Shown here in pieces: positions 1-9,896 of a stretch of DNA of 48,913 nt. The DNA lies in contig JAILEP010000048.1 of NCBI GenBank assembly GCA_024697825.1, forward strand, positions 1 through 48,913. The letters are read 5' to 3'. A model generated the notes under the pieces. The model was not told where the DNA came from. It ran no database searches and saw only the letters and a list, made by a program, of their open reading frames with translations. Each line of letters begins with the position of its first letter. Position 1 is the first letter of the stretch. This stretch comes from Acholeplasmatales bacterium. Its GTDB lineage: Bacteria; Bacillota_I; Bacilli_A; Acholeplasmatales; Anaeroplasmataceae. A program made the position numbers and the translations under genes.

Positions 1-213
1 TGATTTACCTTTAAAGCGATACATTGAAACCTTACTTGTTACAACACCCTCTATATAGCAAGCCTCTCCATTTAAAAATCTTTCTAAATCAGGCTCATAA
101 ACAATATAGTCTCTTGGAAAATGATGGATAAGATCATCAAAGGTATAAATACCATTGCTATTAAGATTTAAAAGTGTAGCCTCACCTACACCCTTTATTT
201 TAGATAAATCCAT
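1..213 (-). CDS. recG: ATP-dependent DNA helicase RecG, N-terminal fragment
   Basis: The gene starts at 213 and runs off the left edge, leaving 71 residues. An ideal AAGGAGG ribosome site at 221-227 fixes the start. The visible part contains the helix-hairpin-helix-like stretch KIKGVGEAT and then LIHHFPRDY, both typical of the start of the RecG wedge domain, which binds branched DNA. RecG remodels stalled replication forks and Holliday junctions. No helicase motif is inside the window. Its place downstream of the fakA-type gene matches Bacillus gene order, which supports the call. Confidence 0.85.
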   Translation of the reverse strand, partial: MDLSKIKGVGEATLLNLNSNGIYTFDDLIHHFPRDYIVYEPDLERFLNGEACYIEGVVTSKVSMYRFKGKS

Positions 214-235
214 GATGATCCCTCCTTATTACGTC

Positions 236-262
236 AAAAAAGGTGATATAAATATCACCTTT
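236..262 (-). terminator. Terminator between fakA and recG
   Basis: A perfect 10-bp stem (AAAGGTGATA with TATCACCTTT) and a four-base loop are followed on the minus strand by five T. It lies 20 bases after the fakA stop and just before the recG ribosome site, so recG is either read through or separately started. Confidence 0.8.
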
Positions 263-283
263 ATTTTATACTATTTTTAATAA

Positions 284-1903
284 TTATTCTACTGCAATGA
301 TGTAAGAATAAATATCCTGCTTACCTTCAATGATTTCAACATCAAGGTTAGGATTTACACTTAAGCATACATCCTCAACTGCATTTCTTTCCTCATCAGT
401 GATATCAGCACCTAAGAAGATTGTAACAATCTCAGATTCATCAGTAATGATCTTGCCAAGTAAATCCTTTAAGCAGTCAGACTTCTTTTCAGTAGAAACA
501 AGGATTTCACCATCAGCGATACCCATGAAATCACCAGAATTGATCTTAACACCCTTAATTTCTGTATCTCTAATTGAATAAGTAATTTCACCTGAAGTTA
601 CATTTTCAATCATAGCACCCATAGCTTCAACATTTTCCTCTAAAGAAGACTCTGGATTGTAATTAACTAATGATACATAGCCCTGTGCAATAGTCTTTGC
701 AGGTAATACTGCAACATTAACACCATTTACAAGACCTGCAGCCTGCTTAGCAGCCATAACAACGTTACCGTTATTAGGAATGATAATTACATTCTTAGCA
801 TTAACAGCCTTAATAGCATCAATGAATGATTCAGTAGATGGGTTCATTGTCTGACCACCTTCAATAATGTAGTCTACACCCATTTCCTTAAATGTCTGAG
901 CGATACCATCACCGAAGCAAACTGCAACAAGTGCAAATTCCTTCTTTGGCTCTTCCTTCTTTGGCTCAGCAGCCTTATGATCCTCATCTGCAATCTTAAC
1001 ATTTTCAATCTTGAATGAAATGAATTCACCCTGCTTCTGGCAGATTTCGATAACACGACCAGGTCTATCTGTATTTACAGCAGCTAGTACTCTGTTTTCT
1101 TCTCTTTCAACCTTAACATTTTCACCTAATAATGAAAGTGCAGCAGTTAATTCCTTAATTTCAAAAGAATCAGGCTTCTTTAAATCTAATACTAAATCAG
1201 TTCTATAAATATACTTAGTAGCCTTCTTCTGTTCCTTCTTTTCAGCAGTAGATGCATTAGCATCCTCAACAGTAAGAATCTTACCCTGTAAAGCAAGAAC
1301 CATACCTTCAATGAATCTGCAGAATCCAGCTCCACCTGAGTCAACTACTCCAGCTTCCTTTAAAACTGGTAATAATTCTGGTGTACGAGCTAATGACTTC
1401 TTAGCTGCCTCATAATAGAATTCTAATAATTCATCAATTGTCTTAAAGCTTTCAAGCTTAGCAGAAGTTTCTTCTGCAGCCTCTCTTACTACTGTAAGTA
1501 CTGTACCTTCAACTGGTTCCATAACTGCCTTATAAGCAATCTTTCTACCTGATACTAAGCAGTTCATGAAATCATTAATATCTAAATAATTATGCTGGAT
1601 TTCCTTTAATCCTACATATAAACCTCTAAAAAACTGAGATAAGATAACACCAGAATTACCTCTAGCACCCATTAAAGCACCTCTTGATAATACTTTTGCG
1701 TTATCGATAATTGAACTAGATTCGCAAGTTTCTAATTCTCTAATACCTGAAGTTACTGTCATTGACATATTTGTACCTGTATCTCCATCTGGAACAGGGA
1801 ATACGTTAAATGAGTCAACTTCAGCATGATGATTTTTTAAATTGATAGCTCCATTGATTACCATCTTTCTAAAAAGTGCAACATCGATCTGAACGACACC
1901 CAT
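284..1903 (-). CDS. fakA: FakA/YloV-type DAK2-domain kinase
   Basis: The protein has 539 residues, usual for the family. The N-terminal DAK2 kinase domain (about residues 10-200) carries the nucleotide and Mg2+ motif VPDGDTGTNM and the glycine-rich stretch ARGNSGVILSQFFRG. A middle linker and a C-terminal DegV-like fold (about 330-539) follow. In Staphylococcus, FakA phosphorylates fatty acids held by FakB (DegV) proteins at the membrane, feeding phospholipid synthesis. No fakB is in the window. The ATG at 1903 is chosen because GGAGG lies at 1913-1917; an in-frame start 48 bases upstream has no such site. Unlike Bacillus, no asp23-like yloU precedes it. Confidence 0.87.
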   Translation of the reverse strand: MGVVQIDVALFRKMVINGAINLKNHHAEVDSFNVFPVPDGDTGTNMSMTVTSGIRELETCESSSIIDNAKVLSRGALMGARGNSGVILSQFFRGLYVGLKEIQHNYLDINDFMNCLVSGRKIAYKAVMEPVEGTVLTVVREAAEETSAKLESFKTIDELLEFYYEAAKKSLARTPELLPVLKEAGVVDSGGAGFCRFIEGMVLALQGKILTVEDANASTAEKKEQKKATKYIYRTDLVLDLKKPDSFEIKELTAALSLLGENVKVEREENRVLAAVNTDRPGRVIEICQKQGEFISFKIENVKIADEDHKAAEPKKEEPKKEFALVAVCFGDGIAQTFKEMGVDYIIEGGQTMNPSTESFIDAIKAVNAKNVIIIPNNGNVVMAAKQAAGLVNGVNVAVLPAKTIAQGYVSLVNYNPESSLEENVEAMGAMIENVTSGEITYSIRDTEIKGVKINSGDFMGIADGEILVSTEKKSDCLKDLLGKIITDESEIVTIFLGADITDEERNAVEDVCLSVNPNLDVEIIEGKQDIYSYIIAVE

Positions 1904-1979
1904 ATGGTAATACCTCCTAATGATAATAATAAATATATGGTCTAAGGCCAAATGCCTGTATTTGTAAAAAATAATAAAC

Positions 1980-2072
1980 TTTAAAAAAAAATTAAGACTT
2001 ATTACTTATAGTAATACACCCACCAATCTCATTATCTCCCAAGCCCATTTTTGGGCAGTCTAAAAACTAGAC
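1980..2072 (-). other. Hairpin-rich leader of fakA, function unknown
   Basis: The roughly 170-base leader between the promoter and fakA holds AGTCTA/TAGACT, GCCC/GGGC and ATTACT/AGTAAT hairpins, then a run of nine T near 1983-1991. Early termination or an RNA switch is possible, but I recognise no known class. The rest of this 350-base gap to rpmB shows only the two opposing promoters. Confidence 0.3.
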
Positions 2073-2078
2073 TATTCT

Positions 2079-2107
2079 TTTATATCACTTTTTACAAGCG
2101 TTGTCAA
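2079..2107 (-). promoter_or_regulatory. fakA promoter
   Basis: On the minus strand, TTGACA (2102-2107), a 17-base spacer and TATAAA (2079-2084) form a near-consensus sigma-70-type promoter. Predicted start is about 2072. Confidence 0.75.
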
Positions 2108-2187
2108 ATTTTTCCTGACAAATGTGTGCCGATATAAGACAAATGATCTAAATTATTATATATATTACAAAAGACTTAAAAAAATTC

Positions 2188-2216
2188 TTGCAAAAACAAA
2201 TCTAATGTAGTAAAAT
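2188..2216 (+). promoter_or_regulatory. rpmB promoter
   Basis: TTGCAA (2188-2193), 17-base spacer, TAAAAT (2211-2216). It gives a leader of about 32 bases with AAGGAGG at 2240-2246 before the rpmB start. Confidence 0.8.
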
Positions 2217-2254
2217 AAACGAGCCTATTTATTGGTATCAAGGAGGTAAGAATC

Positions 2255-2443
2255 ATGGCTAGATGTTATGTAACTGGTAAGACAACAGTAACTGGTAACA
2301 AGAGATCTCATGCTTTAAATGCTACTCGCCGTACTTGGAAGGCTAATCTTCAGACAGTTCGTATTAAGGACGAAAACGGAAACGTTAAGAAGGTTAAGGT
2401 TTCTGCAAGAGCTTTAAAGAAGGGCAACATTGAAAGAGCTTAG
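2255..2443 (+). CDS. rpmB: 50S ribosomal protein L28
   Basis: The protein has 62 residues, the normal size for L28, a late-assembling protein of the large ribosomal subunit. The N-terminus [11 protein letters not shown], the central [16 protein letters not shown] and the basic tail are family hallmarks. Only one cysteine remains, so this is the zinc-free form. The gene stands alone, with its own promoter and terminator, and is divergent from fakA, as in Bacillus. Confidence 0.96.
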   Translation: MARCYVTGKTTVTGNKRSHALNATRRTWKANLQTVRIKDENGNVKKVKVSARALKKGNIERA

Positions 2444-2476
2444 TAATAAGCTTCAATAATTGAATTACGCAACTAG

Positions 2477-2498
2477 ACAGGTTAATGCCTGTTTTTTT
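2477..2498 (+). terminator. rpmB terminator
   Basis: ACAGG (2477-2481), six-base loop, CCTGT (2488-2492), within a run of seven T. The stem is short but well placed after the rpmB stop. Confidence 0.7.
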
Positions 2499-2514
2499 GC
2501 TTTTATAAGGCAAG

Positions 2515-2541
2515 AAAAAAGACCTCGAAAGGTCTTTTTTT
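2515..2541 (-). terminator. rpe terminator, bidirectional
   Basis: AAAAAAGACCT, loop CGAA, AGGTCTTTTTTT. Symmetric A and T tails let it stop transcription from both sides. It touches the rpe stop codon at 2540 and backs up the rpmB terminator. Confidence 0.85.
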
Positions 2542-3178
2542 ACATCTTATGAAGAATTTCTAATCTTTCCTTCTTGTTATCTGCATTACATACATAAGAG
2601 CCAGATACAGCTAAATCTAAATATTCTGCAATAGCAGGTAATGTCTTATCATTGATACCACCATCTACAGAAATTAAATAATTATAATTGTTCTTCTCTC
2701 TTAATTCCTTAAGCTCCTTAGCCTTATCAATTGCACTTGGCATAAACTTCTGTCCACCAAAGCCTGGTTCAACTGACATAACTAAAACTAAATCTAAATA
2801 AGGAAGATATTTTTCAATTGCAGATACTGGAGTACCTGGCTTAATTGAAATACCTGGCTTTACACCAAAGCTCTTAATTAAATTAATTGTTTCCATTACA
2901 TCACAATCAGCTTCAACATGGAATGTAATATACTGGCTTCCTGCCTCTGCAAACTGCTTAATATAATTTTGGGGATGTAATAGCATTAAATGAGTATCAA
3001 ATGGCTTATCAGTTACAGGTCTTAAAGACTTTACTACTGCTGGTCCAAAAGAAATATTTGGAACAAATTCACCATCCATTATATCCATATGAATATAATC
3101 AACATCATTGATTACTTCCTTTAAAGAATCTGCAAATCTAATCCAATCTGCAGTTAAAATTGATAATGCAACCTTCAT
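2540..3178 (-). CDS. rpe: Ribulose-phosphate 3-epimerase
   Basis: This cytoplasmic TIM-barrel enzyme of 212 residues interconverts ribulose 5-phosphate and xylulose 5-phosphate in the pentose phosphate pathway. Metal and catalytic motifs are visible: HMDIMDG (H30, D32, D35), the H of THLML, MSVEPGFGGQ and SVDGGIN. It follows rsgA by 15 bases, with AGAGGA before the start, and is the last gene of the rlmN-rsgA-rpe operon. Confidence 0.95.
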   Translation of the reverse strand: MKVALSILTADWIRFADSLKEVINDVDYIHMDIMDGEFVPNISFGPAVVKSLRPVTDKPFDTHLMLLHPQNYIKQFAEAGSQYITFHVEADCDVMETINLIKSFGVKPGISIKPGTPVSAIEKYLPYLDLVLVMSVEPGFGGQKFMPSAIDKAKELKELREKNNYNYLISVDGGINDKTLPAIAEYLDLAVSGSYVCNADNKKERLEILHKM

Positions 3179-3193
3179 TATAATATCCTCTCA

Positions 3194-4108
3194 TTATTTG
3201 TTTTTTAGCTCATTATAAAGCTTGACATAGCTTTCGTATCTAGACTTTAAAATTTCGCCATTTTTGACCGCTTCTCTAACGCCACAGTCCTTTGAATTCT
3301 CTAAGTGATTACAATCACTAAAACGGCATTTATGACCTTTAAATTCAATGAATAAATCATTTAAATCATCCTTTGTTAATCCAAGTAGGGCTGCCTCAAG
3401 CTTCGAAAAGCCTGGAGTATCTCCTAAAAGACCACCCATAAATTGGTAAAGGCTGATTTCTCTAGTCGTATGTTTACCACGACCTAAAGCATCTGATATT
3501 TCCTGAGTTCTAAGTGTAAATCCTGGAATCAAAGTATTTACTAAGGAAGATTTACCAGCACCTGTCTGTCCAGATAAAATTGAAATCTTATCAGGAAGGC
3601 ATGATAAAACATCCTCTCTTCCTTCTCCAGACTTATTGTTAACATAGAATACCTTATACCCTAGCTCCTCATAATATTTCATATTACCCTTAAGCTCTTT
3701 AAGCTCACTATCTGTTAGCTTATCAATCTTAGTGATAACTATTACTGGAGTAATATTATTTTTAACAATATTAATTACAAATAAGTCTAATAAATAATAA
3801 GAGAAGTCAGGCTCCTTAGTTGCAAATACCAAAATGATCTGGTCTACATTTGCAATATCAGGTCTTATTAATGAATTTTTACGTGGCTCAAAATGGTCAA
3901 TCATATCATTTTCTATAACAACGATATCACCAACCTTAGGTGAAGACTTAACGATAGTTGGAGTCTTCTTTTTACTTAAGGATTTAGTATTTGCCTCATA
4001 AACCTTTTCAGCACGAAGCTTTCCTCTTGCCTTAACATCTATGATAGAACCATCCTCAAGCAATACCTTATAAACGCCACCGTTTAGGTTAATTACTCTG
4101 CCCTTCAC
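3194..4108 (-). CDS. rsgA: Ribosome small-subunit biogenesis GTPase RsgA
   Basis: A circularly permuted GTPase of 304 residues that checks late maturation of the 30S subunit. An N-terminal OB fold precedes the G domain, whose motifs come in permuted order: G4 (ITKID), then G1 (GQTGAGKSS), then G3 (DTPG). The C-terminal zinc knuckle is seen as the Cys/His cluster in CRFSDCNHLENSKDC. The start is GTG at 4108; its G is the last base of the rlmN stop (TAGTG), which implies translational coupling. Bacillus has prpC and prkC between rlmN and rsgA; they are absent here. Confidence 0.95.
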   Translation of the reverse strand: MKGRVINLNGGVYKVLLEDGSIIDVKARGKLRAEKVYEANTKSLSKKKTPTIVKSSPKVGDIVVIENDMIDHFEPRKNSLIRPDIANVDQIILVFATKEPDFSYYLLDLFVINIVKNNITPVIVITKIDKLTDSELKELKGNMKYYEELGYKVFYVNNKSGEGREDVLSCLPDKISILSGQTGAGKSSLVNTLIPGFTLRTQEISDALGRGKHTTREISLYQFMGGLLGDTPGFSKLEAALLGLTKDDLNDLFIEFKGHKCRFSDCNHLENSKDCGVREAVKNGEILKSRYESYVKLYNELKNK

Positions 4109-5145
4109 TAATTGTTTTCCTCTTTCTTCATCTGCTTACTTCTAAGCTGTCCACATGCAGCATCGATATCTCCGCCCTGCTCACGACGTAGCTGAACATT
4201 GATTCTTCTCTTCTTTAATTGATCAAAGAAGGCCTGCATTGATTCCTTTGTTGATCTCTTATAAGGCTTTTCTAATACCTCATTATAAGGGATTAAATTA
4301 ACATATACATTCATGCCATGTAATAAATCTGCAAGCTCATTAGCCTGCTCTCTTGAGTCATTGATATCTCTAAGTAGAATATATTCAATAGTAACTCTTC
4401 TATTAGTTTTAGCAATATAATACTTAATCGCCTCAATTAGCTCATCAATTGGATAAGCCTTATTTACCTGCATGATTTCAGATCTAATAGTACCATTAGG
4501 TGCATGTAATGAAATCGCAAGATTTACCTGTAAATCAAAATCAGCAAATTCCTTGATCTTAGGAACTAAGCCAGATGTAGATACAGTAATATGTCTTGCA
4601 CCGATTTCAAGACCTAGTGGATGATTTACAATCTTCATAAATCTAGTAACATTTTCATAATTATCAAAAGGCTCACCAATACCCATAATTACAATATGAG
4701 TAATCTTAACCTCTGCTAGCCTTTCAGCTGTCATAAGCTGTAACACAATTTCAGATGTATTTAAATTTCTAAGCTTCTTTTTCATACCAGAAGCGCAGAA
4801 TACACAGCCCATATTACAGCCAACCTGAGTTGTAACACAGATTGAATAGCCATAATCATTATTCATTAATACAGATTCAATTAAATTACCATCAGCTAAT
4901 CTAAATAAGAATTTTCTAGTACCATCAGATGACTTCTGCATAGTAACACATTCTAATGAATCGATTACAAAATCCTTCTTTAGCTGCTCTACGAAAGTCT
5001 TCTTCATATTTGTAATTTCATCAAATGAAGATATCTTATGTCTATAAATCCACTCCATTAGCTGTCTAGCACGGAATGGCTTTTCACCCATATCCTCAAG
5101 GTACTTCTTAAAATCTTCTTCACTTAAATCATAAATACTTCTCAT
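4108..5145 (-). CDS. rlmN: Dual-specificity 23S rRNA/tRNA methyltransferase RlmN
   Basis: A radical-SAM enzyme of 345 residues that methylates C2 of A2503 in 23S rRNA and of A37 in some tRNAs. The iron-sulfur motif CxxxCxxC appears as CNMGCVFC, near residue 110. GEPFDNY and the late cysteine in AACGQLR, the site of methyl transfer, are present. The ribosome site AAGGGGG lies upstream of the ATG. First gene of the rlmN-rsgA-rpe operon. Confidence 0.96.
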   Translation of the reverse strand: MRSIYDLSEEDFKKYLEDMGEKPFRARQLMEWIYRHKISSFDEITNMKKTFVEQLKKDFVIDSLECVTMQKSSDGTRKFLFRLADGNLIESVLMNNDYGYSICVTTQVGCNMGCVFCASGMKKKLRNLNTSEIVLQLMTAERLAEVKITHIVIMGIGEPFDNYENVTRFMKIVNHPLGLEIGARHITVSTSGLVPKIKEFADFDLQVNLAISLHAPNGTIRSEIMQVNKAYPIDELIEAIKYYIAKTNRRVTIEYILLRDINDSREQANELADLLHGMNVYVNLIPYNEVLEKPYKRSTKESMQAFFDQLKKRRINVQLRREQGGDIDAACGQLRSKQMKKEENN

Positions 5146-5175
5146 CTGAAGATACCCCCTTCTTCCACATATAAC

Positions 5176-5181
5176 ATTATA
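5176..5181 (-). promoter_or_regulatory. Possible rlmN promoter, -10 only
   Basis: A perfect TATAAT on the minus strand lies 31 bases before the rlmN start. No convincing -35 box is seen at the expected distance. Confidence 0.4.
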
Positions 5182-5202
5182 CTTTATTTTTAATAAAAAG
5201 AA

Positions 5203-5240
5203 AGCAAAAAGAAAGGGAACCGCTCTCTAAAACGGTTCCC
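5203..5240 (-). terminator. pheT terminator
   Basis: A GC-rich 8-bp stem, GGGAACCG (5215-5222) with CGGTTCCC (5233-5240), is followed on the minus strand by a T-rich run. It begins 8 bases after the pheT stop. Confidence 0.85.
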
Positions 5241-5247
5241 AGTTCGA

Positions 5248-7632
5248 TTATCCTCTTAGCTTTCCGCCTAATTCTCTTTCAACACGTGTAACAATCTTCT
5301 TGATGATCTTTTCAACATCCTCAGCTTCCATTGTCTTAGTAGTGTCTTCGAATGTAATGTTATATGCTAATGACTTTTCATCAGCTTCAACATTTTCACC
5401 AGTATAAACATCGAATAATTCAATATTTGTAATAGATGACTTACCAGTCTGCTTAATTAAATTATAAATAGATTCACTTGGTACATCCTTCTTTACAACA
5501 ATTGCAAGGTCTCTTGAAATTGTTGGGAACTTATTAATTGACTGATACTTTAGCTCCTGCTTATCAGTAATTAAATCAGTTAAATCAATTTCTAGTGCGA
5601 TTGTACCACTAACATCATGCTGCTTTGCAAATCTTGGATGTAATTCACCGATTACACCAATTCTCTTACCTGCATGCATAATAGCTGCTGTACGACCAGG
5701 ATGGAATGAATCAATGTCCTTATAAGGAACATATGATACACCAAAGTTTAGCTTTTCACATAATGCTTCAAACATACCCTTTAAAATGAAGAATGAAGCT
5801 GGATTCTTCTGTCCATTCCATAAATGAGATGCGACAAGACCATTAATTACGATACCTAAATGAAGAGTTTCAGAATCAGCTGTATGAACATTACCAATTT
5901 CAAATAATGCTAAATTTTCAATCTTTCTAGCCTTATTATATGCAATGTTTTCGATTAAACCATTTAATAATGATTCTCTCATTACAGCTCTATCCTCTGT
6001 TAAAGGCATTAATACCTTAACAGGCTCCTTAACCTCATTCTTAGGTAAATATAATCCTAAATCATTTTCGCTAATTAATGAATAATTAACTGCCTCATTT
6101 AAGCCCATATAAGCTAAAATTTGACGAACTAATCTAGTTCTCTTCTGAGAATAAGTTAAATAACCCTTATCTCTAGTCTTAGCAATAGTTGTAGGAATAT
6201 TATCATAGCCATAAATTCTTGCGACATCCTCGATAATATCCTGAACAGATTCCTCTAAATCCATTCTACGAGATGGTAATGTAATAGTATATTCTAAGCC
6301 ATTCTTAGTAAAGTCATAGGCAAGTCTATTAAATACCTCATTTACATATTCATCTGATAATGTAGTACCAAGAACTGAATTGATCTTTTCAGCTGTAATT
6401 GTTACCTGCTTAGAAGGCATTTCTACCTTAACAGCACGAGCAACACCTGAATATACCTTAGCATCTGCATACTTAACTAATAGCTCAGTTGCATAATCTA
6501 ATGCTCTTTCTACTCTATCATAGTCAATCTTTCTTTCAAAACGAATTGAAGATTCACTCTTTAAATTTAATCTAGATGATGTCTTTCTAATTGAAAGTGG
6601 CTCAAAATATGCAGCCTCAAGTGCAATATTCTTAGTGTTTGCATCAACCTCAGTTGAAAGACCACCCATAACACCACCAACACAAAGTGGAGTATCGCCA
6701 TTAGAAATAACTACATCAGTTTCCTCTAATGCTCTTTCCTGCTCATCTAATGTTACAAGCTTTTCGCCCTTCTTAGCCTGTCTAACAACAACCTTGTTAC
6801 CAAGCTTATCTGCATCAAATGAATGTAAAGGCTGACCCATTTCCATTAAAACATAGTTAGTAATATCTACTACGTTATTGATAGGTCTAATACCAGATGC
6901 GACAAGTCTTGACTTCATCCACATTGGAGATTCCTTAACTGTAACATCTGCCAAATATCTTAAATTATATTTGTAGCACTTATCAGTATCTACTGTAACA
7001 GAGATTGGGTTCTTTGTAGCTTCTTCCTTAAAAGTACCCTTCTTTACATTAACCTTCTGTGATAATACTGCACCTAAATCAAAGGCAACACCCTCAATTG
7101 ATAATAAATCAGATCTATTAGAAGTTAATTCTAAATCGATAACTGTATCATCTAAGCCTAAAGCCTTAAGTGGATCATCACCAACATTTACAGTACCAGG
7201 TGCGAAATTATAAATACCATCCTTATAGGCTGCAGGTACATACTTTTCCTCAACACCAAGCTCCTGTAATGAGCATAGCATACCATTAGATTCTACGCCT
7301 CTAATCTTAGAAGCCTTAATCTTAAAATTACCAGGTAAAACAGCCCCAACATTTGCAACGATTACAAGCTCGTCCTTATCAACATTTGGAGCACCACAAA
7401 CAATCTGCATAACTACACCAGGCTTTACCTCTACCTGACAAACATGTAGGTGGTCAGAATCTGGATGAGGAATACAATCTAAAACCTTACCAACAGTTAA
7501 ATTAGTTGCCTCAACCATCTTGCTATAAGATTCAATTTCATTAATATGAGCATTAATTTCATTGAATAATTCTTCATCACTATAAGCAGATAAATCTAAA
7601 TAATCGCTTAACCAGCTCTTAGAAACCTTCAT
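5248..7632 (-). CDS. pheT: Phenylalanine-tRNA ligase beta subunit
   Basis: The 794-residue beta chain of the alpha2-beta2 synthetase, of normal length and intact. The order is an N-terminal tRNA-binding OB domain (about 40-150), the B3/B4 editing region, the B5 domain, a catalytic-like core, and a C-terminal FDX-ACB anticodon-binding domain (about 700-794). The start is fixed by AAGGAGG at 7642-7648. Only one base separates it from the pheS stop, so the two are one T-box-controlled unit. Confidence 0.96.
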   Translation of the reverse strand: MKVSKSWLSDYLDLSAYSDEELFNEINAHINEIESYSKMVEATNLTVGKVLDCIPHPDSDHLHVCQVEVKPGVVMQIVCGAPNVDKDELVIVANVGAVLPGNFKIKASKIRGVESNGMLCSLQELGVEEKYVPAAYKDGIYNFAPGTVNVGDDPLKALGLDDTVIDLELTSNRSDLLSIEGVAFDLGAVLSQKVNVKKGTFKEEATKNPISVTVDTDKCYKYNLRYLADVTVKESPMWMKSRLVASGIRPINNVVDITNYVLMEMGQPLHSFDADKLGNKVVVRQAKKGEKLVTLDEQERALEETDVVISNGDTPLCVGGVMGGLSTEVDANTKNIALEAAYFEPLSIRKTSSRLNLKSESSIRFERKIDYDRVERALDYATELLVKYADAKVYSGVARAVKVEMPSKQVTITAEKINSVLGTTLSDEYVNEVFNRLAYDFTKNGLEYTITLPSRRMDLEESVQDIIEDVARIYGYDNIPTTIAKTRDKGYLTYSQKRTRLVRQILAYMGLNEAVNYSLISENDLGLYLPKNEVKEPVKVLMPLTEDRAVMRESLLNGLIENIAYNKARKIENLALFEIGNVHTADSETLHLGIVINGLVASHLWNGQKNPASFFILKGMFEALCEKLNFGVSYVPYKDIDSFHPGRTAAIMHAGKRIGVIGELHPRFAKQHDVSGTIALEIDLTDLITDKQELKYQSINKFPTISRDLAIVVKKDVPSESIYNLIKQTGKSSITNIELFDVYTGENVEADEKSLAYNITFEDTTKTMEAEDVEKIIKKIVTRVERELGGKLRG

Positions 7633-7633
7633 C

Positions 7634-8674
<1,041 letters not shown>

Positions 8675-8693
8675 AAATTTCCTCCTCTGACAA

Positions 8694-8933
8694 TAAAAAA
8701 ATCCTTAAAGCTTATAGCTCTAAGGACGAATTAACCGTGGTACCACCTTAGTTCAGTAATTATAAAAATGAATTACTGCACTCATTAATTCCTTAACGCA
8801 GAATATACGGGGATGATTAATCCCAGCTCTAAGGGTGAATTCGTAGACTTTATAACAGGAATATTTCACCAGCTAATTCCCTCTCTAAGTTTTAAAGATT
8901 CTACTACGGTCCTCTTCATTGCCTATTAAAAAC
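8694..8933 (-). promoter_or_regulatory. T-box leader, phenylalanine-specific
   Basis: A tRNA-sensing leader ahead of pheS. The T-box AAGGTGGTACCACGG occupies 8735-8750. The terminator pairs TCCTTA...AGCT with AGCT...TAAGGA over 8701-8726 and is followed by seven T. Stem I contains the specifier in GAATTCACC; TTC at 8837-8839 is a phenylalanine codon, matching the genes controlled. Uncharged tRNA-Phe should favour the antiterminator and switch pheST on. Confidence 0.93.
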
Positions 8934-8939
8934 ACGTAT

Positions 8940-8968
8940 ATTATAACTCAATCTAAATTAATTATCAA
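8940..8968 (-). promoter_or_regulatory. pheST promoter
   Basis: TTGATA (8963-8968), 17-base spacer, TATAAT (8940-8945) on the minus strand. Start is predicted near 8933, at the head of the T-box leader. Confidence 0.85.
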
Positions 8969-8984
8969 GTTGTCATTTAAAAAG

Positions 8985-9009
8985 AAAAAATGCCACAAAA
9001 TAGGCATTT
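8985..9009 (-). terminator. Terminator of the cca-pullulanase-yhaM operon
   Basis: AAATGCC (8988-8994) pairs with GGCATTT (9003-9009), followed on the minus strand by six T. The stem includes part of the stop codon of the preceding gene. Confidence 0.8.
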
Positions 9010-9895
9010 AAATCTTATAGAATTTAGTCTTATCTAAAACAGCGATTGGCTGAGTGAAATCGCCATCCTCAATCTTAGGTAATTCTTCCTCAAGTACTCT
9101 AAACTTAGAATCAATAGTATCAATATACCAAAGTAATAAAGCTTCTGCAATCATTGGCTTTCTTGCAGCACCATATTGTGGTACACCATGGTGAGAAATA
9201 AGCATATGCTCTAAAACTAAAGCCTCCTCAGTATCAGCAAGGCCTAGCTCAGTTGCGGCAAGCTTAACATCCATTGCACCCATAACTAAATGACCAATTA
9301 GCTGGCCCTCAGTTGAATAGGCTGGATTTATAGGGTCTGTTAGCTCCTTAGTTTTTGCAACATCATGTAAAATGATTCCTGCAAATAGGTAATCAGAATC
9401 CATATATGTATAAATTTTAAGCATAGCTTCTGCAAGCTCAAGCATACCAATTACATGGTAAGCAAGACCACCAACATAATTATGATGCATCTTAGTTGCT
9501 GCTGGATATAAGAAAAAGTCATCATGATATTTATCTAATACCTTTTCTGTAATTCTTCTTATATTTTCATTCTTAATTCTATTTAAATAATCATTAATAA
9601 TATATTCAGATTCAGAAGCTGAAATTGGAGAAGACTTAAAGAATTCTCTCATTGTATCTCTCTTCTTATCATATTCGAATTCTCTTACATTAGTAAATGT
9701 TTCAACATTATAACGGATTCTACCATCTCTATTATCTAATGTACAATTAAATTCATATACGTCTGAAATCTTAATATTTTCTCCAGCCTCTGCTGAAATC
9801 TTAAGATTAAATAAATTATTATCCTTATCCTCTACAGCTAAATTAAACATACCATCTGATGTATTAATTCCTGTAACCTTACCAATCAAAAACAT
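9008..9895 (-). CDS. yhaM: YhaM-type 3'-5' exoribonuclease (OB fold plus HD domain)
   Basis: The protein has 295 residues. An N-terminal OB-fold nucleic-acid-binding region (about 1-90) is followed by an HD phosphohydrolase domain, with the histidine pair in HHNYVGGLAYH and the metal motif HD in ILHDVAK. Homologues (YhaM, CbfI) trim RNA or DNA from the 3' end in the cytoplasm. The ATG at 9895 has AAAGGA upstream and sits one base after the pullulanase stop, so it is coupled as the last gene of the operon. A GTG 30 bases upstream lacks a ribosome site. Confidence 0.88.
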   Translation of the reverse strand: MFLIGKVTGINTSDGMFNLAVEDKDNNLFNLKISAEAGENIKISDVYEFNCTLDNRDGRIRYNVETFTNVREFEYDKKRDTMREFFKSSPISASESEYIINDYLNRIKNENIRRITEKVLDKYHDDFFLYPAATKMHHNYVGGLAYHVIGMLELAEAMLKIYTYMDSDYLFAGIILHDVAKTKELTDPINPAYSTEGQLIGHLVMGAMDVKLAATELGLADTEEALVLEHMLISHHGVPQYGAARKPMIAEALLLWYIDTIDSKFRVLEEELPKIEDGDFTQPIAVLDKTKFYKI

Positions 9896-9896
9896 C

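Noticed and set aside
1904-1951. Upstream start for the fakA-type gene
   Set aside because: The added 16 residues have no ribosome site, while the ATG at 1903 has GGAGG at the right distance.
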